Shown here: one piece after another, positions 23,822-34,683 of the stretch
Numbering within the stretch: the stretch's first letter is position 1
How the letters are laid out: every line of letters starts with the position of its first letter
Source of the DNA: Metellina segmentata
Taxonomy: Eukaryota > Arthropoda > Arachnida > Araneae > Tetragnathidae
Direction: 5' to 3'
NCBI GenBank assembly: GCA_947359465.1
Contig: OX375878.1
Coordinates: forward strand, 84,485,627 to 84,549,626
Length of the DNA stretch: 64,000 bases
Program-made: the position numbers and the translations under genes
Notes under the pieces: model-generated
Seen by the model: the letters and a program-made list of their open reading frames with translations, nothing else
Databases searched by the model: none
What the model was told of the DNA's origin: nothing

Positions 23822-24642
23822 CCAATGTGGATGCGACATCGATGTCGATGTTTTCAAAACATCGATGTATTGGAGCCGATGTTTTTTTACCATCGATATT
23901 TATACTTGTCGATGTTTTTACGTTGTCGATATTTTATTTTAAAATATAAAACAGTGCTATTATAAAAATTAAAAAAAAATAACCAAGTAGCATAATTTTT
24001 ATAATCAGTAAATTGAACATACTTTTAGACCACAGGGGCCAAGGGTGAAGGGTCTGATGTATTTACAATCGATTTATTGGAGCCGAGGTTTGTTTAACAT
24101 CGATGTTTTAAAATTGTAAATGTTTTTACATTGTCCATGTTTAGTTTTAAAATAAAAACAGTACTATTATAAAAATTAAAAAAATAACCAAGTAGCTTAC
24201 TTTTTACAATCAGTAAATTGAACATACTTTTAGACCAAAGTGCCCAAGGGTGAAGGGTCTGAAAAGTAGGGATGTGACTTCGATTTCGATGTTTTCAAAA
24301 CATCGATGTTTTATTAAAACATTGATGTATTTACCATCGATTTATTGGAGTTGATGTTTTATTAAAACATTGAGCAATTTACCATCGATTTATTGGAGCT
24401 GATGTTTGTTTAACATCGATATTTTTACTTTGTCAATGTTTTTACGTTGTCGATATTTTATTTTTGAACAAAAAAAGCGCCATAGTGAAAAATTTTTAAA
24501 AAAACATCGATGTTTAAAAACATTGATGCTTTTTGGGCGATGTATTATCAACATCGATTTTTTAATTTTGAAAATCGATGTCTCAAAACATCGATATTTT
24601 GCTGTCTATGTCGCATCTCTAATGTGTATTGTTGCAGGCATT
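23822..24642. repeat. ATCGATG-rich hAT-like MITE complex with internal duplication
   Basis: Many copies of CATCGATGTTTT and its complement occur here. Two direct copies of a ~115-bp segment (23939-24055 and 24145-24260) share CAAGTAGC, TTTTAGACCA and CCAAGGGTGAAGGGTCTGA. Candidate ends are TAGGGATGTGACTTCGAT at 24268 and TAGAGATGCGACATAGA (reverse complement) ending at 24620, with a further GGATGCGACATCGATG at 23831. This pattern is reminiscent of hAT-derived MITEs. No target duplication was found. Confidence 0.6.
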
Positions 24643-24856
24643 GTTGCCAAACGAAAAAATCATGAACCTCGTATCTCCGAATCCGCGTAAGTCGGAGTAT
24701 TACTGTAAAATAGCATTCTATTAACCTTACCTCTGGGAATAATAAAGAGAGGGAATTACTCATCCATCTATATGACAGTTGAAGTGAAGTCTCTACTATA
24801 AAATATATTTCTCACAAAATTACAAAATGAAAATCAGCATAAGTAGAGCTCTAACT

Positions 24857-25046
24857 TTCCTAACAGGTGTCTCGAGGAGGTGTCCATCATAAGCAAAATT
24901 GACCAGATCTTGATGGACGAGATATCTCGTCACTACAAAAAAAACTCGGCAATACCTCGATGGCGAGGTATTGCGTCATTAAAAGAATTGATCAGATCTA
25001 GATGGACGAGATATCTCACAAACGAGATATCTCATAGATGGGTTAA
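24857..25046. mobile_element. Diverged copy of the TTAA MITE family
   Basis: Internal modules are TTGACCAGATCTTGATGGAC, GAGATATCTCGTCACT, GATCAGATCTAGATGGACG and AACGAGATATCTCATAG. The right end is GATGGGTTAA. The left end is decayed. Confidence 0.6.
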
Positions 25047-27041
25047 TTTTAGTTAATAATAGTTAATAATTCAGGATTTATATTCTGAATGTTAGGTAAG
25101 AAAACATTTAAAATAGATTTTTGAAGAACATTTGAGCTCATTTATAATAGAAAAGTTTTTGTTTCGATAAGTATTTTTTTAAAGCAATGATTTGAAATAT
25201 TATAATTTGGCATAATATTAATGATCGGAAAATTTGGAATGATTTTTTGAGAAATGTTCTTGGGTGGTAGCAACAGATTTAGCTAGTAGTAATTAACAAT
25301 TATCAAGAAGCCAACTATTATTGAATTGTCAAAATTGCTGTTATTAAACGTCCAATACGAGTACAGTGTTGCGATTTCGTACCAGCCATTGCTTTCCCTT
25401 TTGATAAACTTTTAATCCCTCCTTCCAAAACATGCAAAAACAGCGAAGCAATAAGTGCCTTGTAGTCAAAAACCCGCATTGCGGCTTAAGTTCAGTTCTT
25501 GGATGAGAAACAACGTTAGCAATGCGAATCGAAAGTTATGAAAACATTGTTTTCAAACAAGCATCAAAGAAGCGCAAATTAAAATGTTTCCTTTTTTCTC
25601 TTCTCCCTGCCTCGGAGACACGGACATTTCTTTGTGGACTAAAGAGCTGACACTGCCAATGAAAAATGGTGCGGTCTTCGATCAATAAAAGCTCAGAGTA
25701 AAAATTAAGTAAATGCTTTGAAGCTTAGCCTCCAGTCTCACCTTTTGCGGAATTTTGTTTTTATTTTCCTCGAAATCCTTCTCCCTAGAGCAGGTCATTG
25801 CGATTTTTTTCGGGATTGTGTTGTGGGAAAGTTGTTATTTTTTACTGTCCTTTTACACACTCAATTCGTGAATTTGGATTTTGCTAACAGCAAACCTTTT
25901 AACCTTGTCGATGTTAACAATTTTCGTGTTTTTATTCAGCAATAATCTTTGAATTCGTTGTTTGGATTTTTAGTTGTTTCTATAAATTTATTTATTGTTT
26001 ATATTTTTACATTGTGTGTTAGTTTTTAAATTGGTGGGCTGGGACAACATTAGGTACTTTTCAAACTTGTAAGGCTAGAAATTTTGTTAAGTTTTAAGAA
26101 AATTTTAAATTATAATGACTTATCAACCATTCAAGATGTCGTGTTACCTTGAACTTTCAAGTATTATGCACTTATTCAAACAATAAGAAATTATTTGGAT
26201 TCTCTTGAATAATTTGTTTTCATTGCACAAGTTTTTCAATCGCGAGTATGTTCTTTTTTAAATTATTTTATTTCTTATTATGTGAGAAGAAATGAGATAC
26301 TAATAAAAACAACGATTTTAAATTATTTACAACTTGCAAATTTTTAATCCTAGAATAGGAAATAACTTTTTGTATTTGTTTACAAAATCATAGAATTTAA
26401 ATTATATTTTTTCTTTCCTTGAAAACAGAATGTCTCATTACAACATTTAATGTTTCGAGAGACTTCTTCATCACAAGATACTCAATAACTGATGTCACTA
26501 CATCATTATTGATAAAAATGTTCAAATCGTCAACTTTAAGCCATCAAATAAAGTTACATTTGAAAGTGTGCAACAAAAATCTCAAAAATGTTTTTAATAT
26601 GTATTTAAAATGCAACATTTCAAAAACGGGAGGATTTTTCTTTGGCGTACCATATAAAATTTTCAATTTTGTGCTTGTAAATATTTTAAATAAATAGGAT
26701 TGGTATAGAAATAACAAGCTAAAGAACTCGTATACTATTCTATTGCATTTGTTTTTTCTTCAGTTAGACATTAATATCGCTAGGAAATCCATTTTTCATG
26801 AAACAGCAGTGCATCACTATTAATGACAGATTTTCAGATACTTCGTAAGAAATTCTTGAAACCGATGCCTCAAAACCAATTACGCCATTTTGCAACAAGA
26901 TAGTGGAGGCAAATCCCCACAATGTGTCGCGTAACATAATCGTATAATAAAGGTCTTTCGTACTTTCTTTTTTGAGTTATCTGTGATGCTTTTGTTGGTG
27001 ATATTCATAGTCATTAATGTTTTTTCCTCTTGTCTTTTCAG
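25047..27041. other. No supported exon other than the one starting at 27042
   Basis: AT-rich, probably intron upstream of the WW exon. Short frames (25718-25945, 26419-26697) lack domains and splice context. Confidence 0.4.
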
Positions 27042-27161
27042 CCATGAAACCAAAACCTCCTCGTGGTTACCACCCGTGGAATCCTGGGATTCTGGAGGGA
27101 TAGGTCTGCCCTATGGATGGGAGGCAGCCTTCGACAGAGAGGGGAAGACCTATTTTATCAA
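27042..27161 (+). CDS. FRMPD4: FRMPD4/Preso-like scaffold, internal exon encoding most of the WW domain
   Basis: This is an internal coding exon of 120 bp. A pyrimidine-rich tract and cag acceptor end at 27041, and a gtaagt donor starts at 27162. The first base completes a split codon (Ser if the previous exon ends in AG) and the last two bases (AA) begin a codon finished in the next exon, so both flanking introns are phase 2. The peptide runs from HETKTSSWLPP through LPYGWEAAFDREG to KTYFI. It resembles the N-terminal part of vertebrate FRMPD4: a basic/Ser/Trp-Pro stretch, then the first WW signature (LPxGWE) and the YF aromatic pair of strand 2. In the family, WW, PDZ and FERM domains make a scaffold at the synaptic or cell cortex that binds PSD-95-type and metabotropic-receptor partners. 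The upstream exon with the start codon was not found. The open frame extends 5' past the acceptor into intron; that part is not coding. The family assignment is from memory of FRMPD proteins, not a database search. Confidence 0.85.
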
Positions 27162-27233
27162 GTAAGTCTTCTTGGAATAAATTTTGTGGGAGCTCTGTTT
27201 CTTGGAGTATGGATTTAGAGTTGAACTGTCTAT

Positions 27234-27945
27234 TAGGGTGGTCTGAAAAAGATTCTTTTGCTATCACATTCTAATAGTGCCAAAAAGCTGGCTCATGCAG
27301 TAAAACTAATGTATAAAAAACTTCATCCCGATTTCTTGATATCTTTTGCCTTTCCGAGGGGTTCAAACCCTTCAAAAAGATCAAAAGTTCCGCAATTATT
27401 TATAAAAAATACAAATGTTTACAATTACGTACTAATAGTGCGCAAAAGTAAGCTAATACATTCAATTTTTATGGTAAAAAATATTGTTTAGAACAGTACA
27501 TATCTTCTCCTTAGTTCCGAATACAAGAAAAAACAGCTAACCAGTTTTTACCGAAATTGCACAAGTCGATATTTAGCAAAAATGTCATTTTTTTTCAATT
27601 TTTTCTGCTATTCGGCCGCCGTTGGGGAGGCAGAAGATATGTACTGATCTAAACAATTTTTTACCGTTAATATTGATTGTATTTAGCTTACTTTTGCGCA
27701 CTATTAAAACGGAATTTTTAACATTTTTAGTTTTTATAAAAAATGCCCGAATTTTGATCTTTTTGGAGGGTTTGAACCCCTTGGTAAGGCAAAAGATATC
27801 AATAAATCGGGATGAAATTTTTTACACATTAGTTTTACTGCATGAGACAACTTTTCCGCACTATTAGAATGTGATAGCAAATGAAACCTTTTAATATAAA
27901 TTTATTTTAATATATTTTAAAATAAACCTTTTTACGACCTCCCTA
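27234..27945. mobile_element. Foldback (hAT-type) element with ~280-bp inverted arms
   Basis: The left tip TAGGGTGGTCTGAAAAAG and the right tip (reverse complement) TAGGGAGGTCGTAAAAAG are flanked by an 8-bp direct repeat CTGTCTAT at 27226-27233 and 27946-27953. Arms of about 280 bp (27234-27517 and 27626-27945) pair along their length: GCTATCACATTCTAATAGTG, TTTACTGCATGAG, ATCCCGATT, GATATCTTTTGCC, GCGCAAAAGTAAGCTAA and GTACATATCTTCT. The right arm has an extra AT-rich ~40 bp. An 8-bp target duplication and a TAGGG tip fit hAT elements. It lies in the intron 72 bp after the WW-exon donor. Confidence 0.85.
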
Positions 27946-28139
27946 CTGTCTATATGGTACATTTAAGGGCCGAATGGGCTGCCATAGTTGATGAATGACG
28001 AAATTTTTTTTATAATTTGAATTTGACTCCAATCACTCAAAAACATGAAGAAACCAAAAAGTCTGGCCATGTCTAGATTGTGCTGGAATTTCTATTTGTT
28101 CTACGAATATATATACCTTCTACACAACAATTCCTATCA

Positions 28140-28425
28140 TCGCAATTAGTGTATACAATGAAGCTAATTATAAATTCAAAAGTTTAAACATATTTATAGC
28201 AGTTAATTTATTTATTTTAATTAGTTAATCGATTAAAATATGTTTCGATTAAATGGAAAAGAAAGAAAAAAATATTTAGTTTAAAAACCACAACTAGTTT
28301 ATACAATGTAGCTAATTATAAATTTAAAAGTTTAAACATACTTATAGCAGTTTGTTTATTTATTTTAATTAGTAATTCGATTAAAATAGGTTTTAAATGA
28401 GGCTAAAAAGGAAGAAAAGGAGGTT
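28140..28425. repeat. ~148-bp tandem duplication, two units
   Basis: TATACAATG(A/T)AGCTAATTAT, AAAAGTTTAAACATA, TTATAGCAGTT and TTTATTTATTTTAATTAGT occur in both halves at about 148-bp spacing. Each unit ends in an A/G-rich stretch. Confidence 0.8.
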
Positions 28426-28892
28426 TGACTAAAAAGAAAAAATATATATTAAATTGAAAATTTTAGCGAATACTAAGATGAAGACCTTGCAAAATTTCCT
28501 TTGGCAATTCACCCTTAACAGATTTGCTAAAAATGTTTCTATTATTGCAATCCTGGTGGAGATCGTGATACAGAACAATTCTTATTTATACTTCATGATA
28601 AATAAGAAAATTTACACGGATTTTATTAATTTTTAGAATGTTTCTGTGAGTGTGTAAAAGCGCTTTTTTAAACACGCGATCATTGCTGCTGTCATGTGTT
28701 TTTGATTTCAAAACATTTTTCAGCTCATCTGTGAAAAGAAAAGTTAATAGCTATTAAGGATGTGCTTACTTGTGTTTGAAAATGAACGCAATTCTTAATA
28801 CTGATGTATTGTTTACTAAACTTCTTAATATCGGTTTTACATCTACTTTTCTTCTTAGCGGGAAGCACTGATTTAGTACGATTCTACAGAGG
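28426..28892. other. No supported gene
   Basis: AT-rich intronic sequence without recognisable content. Confidence 0.4.
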
Positions 28893-29000
28893 GCTATTTA
28901 TGACAGTCCTTGATCAATCCCGAAAGGAGATCCGTGGACAACACCGATTTTGAACCAATGTCAGATGAGAGCAGCGCCTGAGGTCTCACCTCCCTCAAAA
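28893..29000 (-). mobile_element. SINE core fragment
   Basis: Minus-strand blocks recognisable from intact copies: CTTGATCAATCCCGAAAGGA, GGACAACACC, TTTTGAACCA and AGATGAGAGCAGCGCCTGAG. No head or tail. Confidence 0.65.
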
Positions 29001-29140
29001 CTTCCATACAGTATTTGTATAAATGACAAAAAAAAATTATCTTTGAACTCTGGAATATAAATATTTTTCTCACATAAATCGTGCAAACAATAATAAAAAT
29101 TCGCGTTTTTTCTACCAAGGAATTTACTTACCGATATTTA

Positions 29141-30065
29141 TTACCCATGGTCAAATGGGTTTTGTTCTCGGAGAGGGTTTTCAAGTCGTCCGGTGTAAGA
29201 AAAAAATATATAAAGATGTAGGAATACTAAACAACGGTAGTTGTCTACTAGTCTGGAAAGAACTCATTATAAGAGCAACGAGACTGGTAGGAGTCAGTTG
29301 CATTGTAGTAGGAATGCAAGGCAAGACTGTCACGAGCCAGTCACATTCCGGTATTCAGTTACGAGTACAGCTATCAGTTCATGTATCACAACGTCCAATC
29401 CCTCCAAGCGCATCATGAAGACATTGCCTGTGATCATAGTTTCATGCATAGCGATTTTCTATTGTTGGCCGAAACAAGGACGATTCCAACCGATCGCTTC
29501 AAGTTTCAAGACTTTAAATTGTGCATCGAGATTCATTCGAGCCAAAGTCGCACGAGAAAGCACAGCGGTGTTGCCATTTACGCCAAGAATAATATTGAAA
29601 CACAGGAAGCTCTACAGTTCCCAAATTATGACACGGGAGTTCACATTGTTGTCGTCTATTTAAAAAACAATGTTCGTTTGGCCGTACTATATGCCAAGCC
29701 AGGTTCGAGTACAGATGACATTTTAGAAGCGATCTCAGAAGCATTGGGCACAGATTGTGACGAGTATAAATCAGTCTTGGCTGGAGACTTTAATATCAAC
29801 ATGAGCACTGAAGATGGGAAAGAATTCTGCGAAGTGTTGAGAGAAGTCTATTGGTTGGATCTAAAGACAAATCCTAAATATTGGACAACGAGAGGCAGAA
29901 CTTCGATTGATGCAATCTTTTCCACGCACGATTTGAAATGTTGTGGAGTTTACGAGAGTACGTTTAGCTATCATGTTCCACTTTACGGAAGACTAACATA
30001 AAAATTTAAGCAACTAGTTATATATCTATTATTAAAAATAAAAAAAACCATTTGACCACGGGTAA
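29141..30065 (+). mobile_element. Endonuclease-bearing transposon fragment between 22-bp inverted repeats
   Basis: TTACCCATGGTCAAATGG followed by GTTTT at the left (29141-29163) pairs with AAAACCATTTGACCACGGG followed by TAA at the right (30044-30065), with about two differences. The segment holds the endonuclease frame 29381-30001, whose stop is about 45 bp before the right repeat. Helentron-type (Helitron2) elements carry such an endonuclease at the 3' end of their helicase gene. The inverted ends are directly visible; the class is an inference. Confidence 0.6.
29381..30001 (+). pseudogene. Endonuclease/exonuclease/phosphatase (AP-endonuclease-like) domain, Helentron-type, 5'-truncated
   Basis: An open frame of 206 codons. 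The domain order fits the EEP fold. MYHNVQSLQAHHEDIACD holds the first Asn (residues 1-18). LLLAETRT holds the metal-binding Glu (about residue 32). GVAIYAKNN follows, then LAGDFNINMS (Asp-Phe-Asn, about residue 139), TRGRTSIDAIFS and the closing YESTFSYHVPL, where a His ends the motif. In Helentron endonucleases a FSYHKP-like ending is typical, whereas many LINE endonucleases end in SDH; this is why I favour a Helentron. The true start is upstream in the lost helicase part: the same frame stays open for a few codons before the ATG. It is intact as a domain but lacks the rest of the protein. Confidence 0.65.
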
Positions 30066-30872
30066 CTTGTAATTGGCTTTCAAGACATTTACAGATAAAG
30101 TTTTTTTTTTTTAACCTTGTCCTTACGACACAAAATTACAGTTCAGATTAAATTTCCGGCGAAATTATGTTAAGTCTGATGGTATTTGCCGCTATTGAGA
30201 TCATAGAAACCTTAAAAACATCATGATACCTTTAAAACACAAAACAAAATAAGTTAAAATTGTAAAACAAAATTATAACTAAGAAAACTAAGAGAGAAAC
30301 CATGTTGTGGTAATACCAGGTCTCATCAATTTCCAAAATCCAGTATTTTACTGGATTTTACCAGTTTTTAAATTCGTAGTGTAGAAATAAAAAGAAAAAA
30401 CTTTTTTGTAACTCACATGTTTTAGTCTATCAAAAGAAATAATTTCTATACAATATTTTTAAAAAGAAATGTTGCTTCAAAAATCTGTGCTCATCATAAA
30501 ACTCCATCATTTTTTTTTAATTAAAAATATATATTGAAGAAAATATGAATTCCTAACACTTCCTAACAAAGATTCACCTAATATTTACTTTCATCTCATT
30601 TCATCTGTCATAGATAGCTGCTTTGAAAATCACTGTATTGTGAAAAACTGAAGTTAAACAAAAATCTCAATGAGAAACTTGCACGTTTTTTGTTCTTTTT
30701 TACTTTTATAGCCCGAAAAGGTAAAATACAAAAAATGTAAAAGTTCGCACTATTTACTTCACCTCAAAAACGCTAGTTTACCTACGCTGCTTCTAGTGAG
30801 GTCACTGTGCCTCATGATGGTCTGTTTACTTTGATAGCGACGTTGAAATAGCAAGAAAGAAAATTTAAATGG
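30066..30872. other. No supported gene
   Basis: AT-rich intron sequence between the endonuclease element and the next mobile element. Confidence 0.4.
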
Positions 30873-31529
30873 ACTAGGGGGCCCGCCCCCTGCTCGCTAA
30901 TGCTCGCCAACCCCCAGAGGATTGCTTCACAATCCTCATTGGTTCGCTGTGCGAACCTATGCTCGCTTCGCTCGCATCAATGAAGACATGTGTCCTAGCA
31001 GAAGGAATTGTTTACAAAATATGATATTCCAAAAAAATATTTTTCAAACCTAAATTTTATGCTGTTTTTCAGAAAAGATATTTATAGTACCTCTGGAATC
31101 AGAGTTCAAATGGAAACTTTGAGCAAATTTTGACTCGAAATGTGAGCACTGATTTGGAAATTGAATACCCAGCATGTTGTTTGTGTGTACATTTACCCAG
31201 CACTCGAGGCACTCACACTTTTTCATTGAGTTTGTAGTCAAAAGTTGTAGTCAAAAGCGTCTTGTTGAAGTATAATTGTTGGCTCTGAAAAGGACCGTTT
31301 TTTAAATGGCCCTGAAAAGATCCTCTGCTTTCTTTGATTTCTAATTATAAACTGCAACAGCTCGACTAAAATTCATTTTTTTTTCAATAAAATTTCATCC
31401 GATAACGCTATAAATTCAATCGAGGCGCGAGGCTTTGTGGTAAACAACAATCGTACAATATTGCCAAAACGTGATAACAAATAACGTCTTTTTTGCGTGC
31501 CACGTAAGAGAATTATATATATATAGATT
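30873..31529 (+). mobile_element. ACTAG-hairpin / ATATAGA element, copy 1
   Basis: Starts ACTAGGGGGCCCGCCCCCTG and ends ATTATATATATATAGATT. Three perfect hairpins follow one another at the 5' end: GGGGGC/GCCCCC (30877-30890), GAGGATTG/CAATCCTC (30917-30937) and GGTTCGC/GCGAACC (30941-30957), then GCTCGCTTCGCTCGC. The same 5' and 3' signatures occur in copies at 42441 and 46922. A non-autonomous Helentron is my best guess; no protein is encoded. Confidence 0.6.
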
Positions 31530-31814
31530 GTTTAAAAATTAAAAGAGCAAACAATATGAAATTTCAACGCGCTAGACAAACGTAAACATTACATCGTGGT
31601 GCACAATGACGTCACGCAGCGTTTTGAGGTCATGTGCTTTTGCTACACTTTTCGGTAATTTAAAACTTGAAATTTTAATTAATTAAGTCCATTTTATGGG
31701 TTTTAACTGTCGTTTTTGAACATTTTGACGATCAATCTATTAATAAAACACTGAAATGAGCATTTTCCTCACTGCTGCAAGTTCCTTATTCTTATCCTAA
31801 AGGTAGTAATTATT
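31530..31814. other. No supported gene
   Basis: Includes a GC-richer patch TGACGTCACGCAGCG near 31607, similar to the TGACGTCACG motif of the dispersed repeats at 33510 and 40216; otherwise unremarkable. Confidence 0.35.
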
Positions 31815-32345
31815 TCCATCAATCGCGAAGTGTGCATCTTACTCCCTTGTATTTCAAAAGGTCTCTACTAGTCACAAATATCGCTAATTTTTATTCAATT
31901 CAAAACGACGTGTTTCCAATTTTAAATATAAGAAACTACACACCATTCCAGGAAACATCAAAGTTAGACACAAATCGCAATACATATCTTAAATTTATAA
32001 ATTATAAATATCAATTGCGAAATGTATCTTATGCTATAGCAATTTAAAACCTCTCTACTAAGTATCGTTAATTTTTACTCAATTCAAAACGTTGTGGTTG
32101 CGTCTTTAAATTTAAGAGCACACTGTTCCAAGAAACACAAAAACCAAACATAATCACAATATATATCATGAATGCTAAAATAATTCTAATAATCAATTGG
32201 GAAATATATATATCGTATATTCCATTGTAATTTAAATGTCTCTAATAGACACATCTCAAATTTTTATTCAATTCCAAACGTTGTGGTTCCGTTTTAAAAC
32301 TTAACAAAGTTTTTAAATTTAAGAAAACACCATTTTCCGGGAAAC
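31815..32345. repeat. ~186-bp tandem repeat, three units
   Basis: Landmarks CAATYGCGAARTGT.TCTTA (31820, 32012, 32194) and TTTTTATTCAATTCAAAACG (31888, 32072, 32259) recur at 182-192 bp. Each is followed by TTTAAATTTAAGA, CACCATTCC and GGAAACA. Units are strongly diverged. Confidence 0.8.
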
Positions 32346-33137
32346 ACGGTGGTTTTTAAGTTTTGCATTTCGGTACTTCATTCAATTAAAATCCCGTCTT
32401 CAGATTCTCCGGCATCTTCTGCATCCTTAATGCAAATGAAAAACAACCCGCGCCCAGAACTAACCCAGTGGTTAATTATTCAGAACAGGGACAGAGAACT
32501 AATTATATCTGAAATGACTGTGTCTCCTACTTTTAAATTAACGGAATTGTATTCTTGTTGAGACACTTATCATCTTAAATTATTTTCGGTGGTCCCTTTG
32601 CATGTTGCAAATCGCGGTGTTCTTTTCGTTGGAGGAGGAAACCCGCTAATTGGAGGATTAAGCGTTCTCATCTAATGCACCGCTAATTTTCATTAAAATC
32701 GGAGTCTAAACTTCTCGGATTTCACTCAACAAAAACGTTAATTAATGCCGCTGAAACGAGATGATATTTTTAATACCGAATAATCAATTTTTCAGCGTCC
32801 ACGCATTATATATTTTGAGCTTGGACGGTGGGATTTTTTTTCTCACCAGCGGAAGGACATTTATTTTCATGTTACTCTATTTTTGGGAGCACTATGTTAC
32901 AATTAAATTAAGAATTTATCTCTCCCCGCGGCTTTTGTTCGTGTCGTTCGTTTGTCTTTCGAAATGCAATAGGAAGATGCGGTTTAATCCCTTTCAAATA
33001 ATCAACCGAAAACAAGACTTACAATTTGCTCATTAATTTCAGCAGAGTCATCTATTTCAATATTGCGAAGTTTGAACTTAATAGTTGCAATTAAAGTTTT
33101 TTTTATATAAATTAAGTTTTCATTGATGTTGTTTTTG
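32346..33137. other. No supported gene
   Basis: Frames at 32349-32561 and 32761-33036 have no recognisable motif. Confidence 0.4.
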
Positions 33138-33280
33138 TTAACCTTTAGACTACGGCGGGTACAGCAGTTGTATGAGGATCGCGCCAAGAAAGAATTTAGA
33201 CTACGACCGTTATGGTAGTTGTACCTTGAAAGTTATAAGAATCGCGCTTGTTATATCTATAGCAGTTGTCAAAAGGTTAA
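33138..33280. mobile_element. Small TTAA-bounded MITE, second family
   Basis: Left TTAACCTTTAGACTACGG and right GTTGTCAAAAGGTTAA give inverted ends CCTTTWGAC next to TTAA on both sides. An internal near-duplicate (GACTACGGCGGGTACAGCAG and GACTACGACCGTTATGGTAG) is present. The length is 143 bp and it is non-coding. Confidence 0.6.
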
Positions 33281-33404
33281 ATTTGCAAACAAAATTGTCA
33301 TTTATATTTTGAAAAGGATTTTTAGTATAACCAAACAGACCAGACGGTTTGCGAAGATTTATGTTGGACTACTGCTCTCGTATAATAATAGTACGTGTTG
33401 GAGT

Positions 33405-33585
33405 TACCTTAAAATGTAGTTTATCATCGTTTTGGACCGCTCACCACGGGATATCTTTAGCTTTTAAACTAATTGGTGTTGACCAATCAACTATCTAACC
33501 AACCAAGTGACGTCACGCTCAGAATACGAACAAGAAACGCTACATCCACCTATATTTAGCGAAACAGAAAATGCCTCTCATATAT
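33405..33585. repeat. Dispersed repeat, copy 2 of 2 (mate at 10136-10400)
   Basis: See the shared blocks given for the mate. This copy is shorter and diverged, and keeps the GTGACGTCACGCTC motif. Confidence 0.6.
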
Positions 33586-34683
33586 TAAATCTTTAATTTA
33601 TGTTGCTTTTAAAATCTACAAATTAAACTATCACGTTTTAATGCAGCACACTTTTCTGAATTTGCTTACTAGATGCAATTTTCCGAAGAGCCAAAAACTC
33701 CTGTTCTTGGCTATATATAATATATAAACGAATTATACGTTGTACAACGTAGCGTATAAAACGCATAACTTACGAATTTAACAAATTTAATAGGTACTGC
33801 GCAGTGAAAAATTTTTAAAACTAAGTATTCGAGATAATTTCTGATTATTTGAATCAATGCTCGCATAGTACTTGAAAGTTTTAAGAGATCACATGAACAA
33901 GTCATTGTAACTTTGGAATTTTTTAAAAACCTTAAAATTAATGGACTGTAAATCTTGAAATTCAGCTTATTATTATGTTGGCCGAAGTTCTCCAATACAA
34001 AAATGCCAATATACTGATATCCTCTGAGTTCCCATCAACGATAAATAACACCTTCTTGCAAAACAAGACTTTCTTTATAATTGAAAATTCGGTAATATTC
34101 TGCCATGGCTAAATTCCAACTATCCCACCCCTTTTGTTTCCCTGGCAGAACACGATTAAGAATATTGTTATTACTTTATGGGATTTGTATTCTTGAGTTA
34201 ACACACCGAGAAGCCATTTTGGAAATAGATTTCCGGTACAAAGCGCTCCCGGTATCGTTAAGTGTCATGTTTCCCTCACATTAATTACCGATTGCCTCCA
34301 GGAACACCCTCGTTCTCTTGTCTCTCCACGAGGCCTCTGCTACATTTTCTTACCACCTGAGGTGGACTTCCCTAAATCAAAGATTTTTAATTATTCCCCT
34401 CGAGTCATTACGTTTTGTTGGGAACCTAAACACTTGTAATCCTCTCAACAATGTCGGTGTACGTAAGAGTAATGGAACAGACAGCTCACACAAAGAAAAG
34501 TTATTGGTTATCTGCGTTGTTATTAAGCTAGGTGTAAGCGGGAATATTTAGTTTTATTGCGTTTATTCCCTTCCAAAATAGTACGAAAGTGCATGGAGTT
34601 TGTTTTCAAAACTTGAAGAAAAAGCTTTAAAAACAAACTCGATACCATTTCTGTAGCTATTAGGTAACATCCATTAAAACATT
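33586..34683. other. No supported gene
   Basis: AT-rich sequence; frames on both strands lack recognisable domains. Confidence 0.4.

Noticed and set aside
26983..27041. Upstream part of the WW-exon frame beginning MMLLLVIFIVIN, which looks like a signal peptide
   Set aside because: It is a pyrimidine-rich intron end before a clear cag acceptor; relatives have no signal peptide there.
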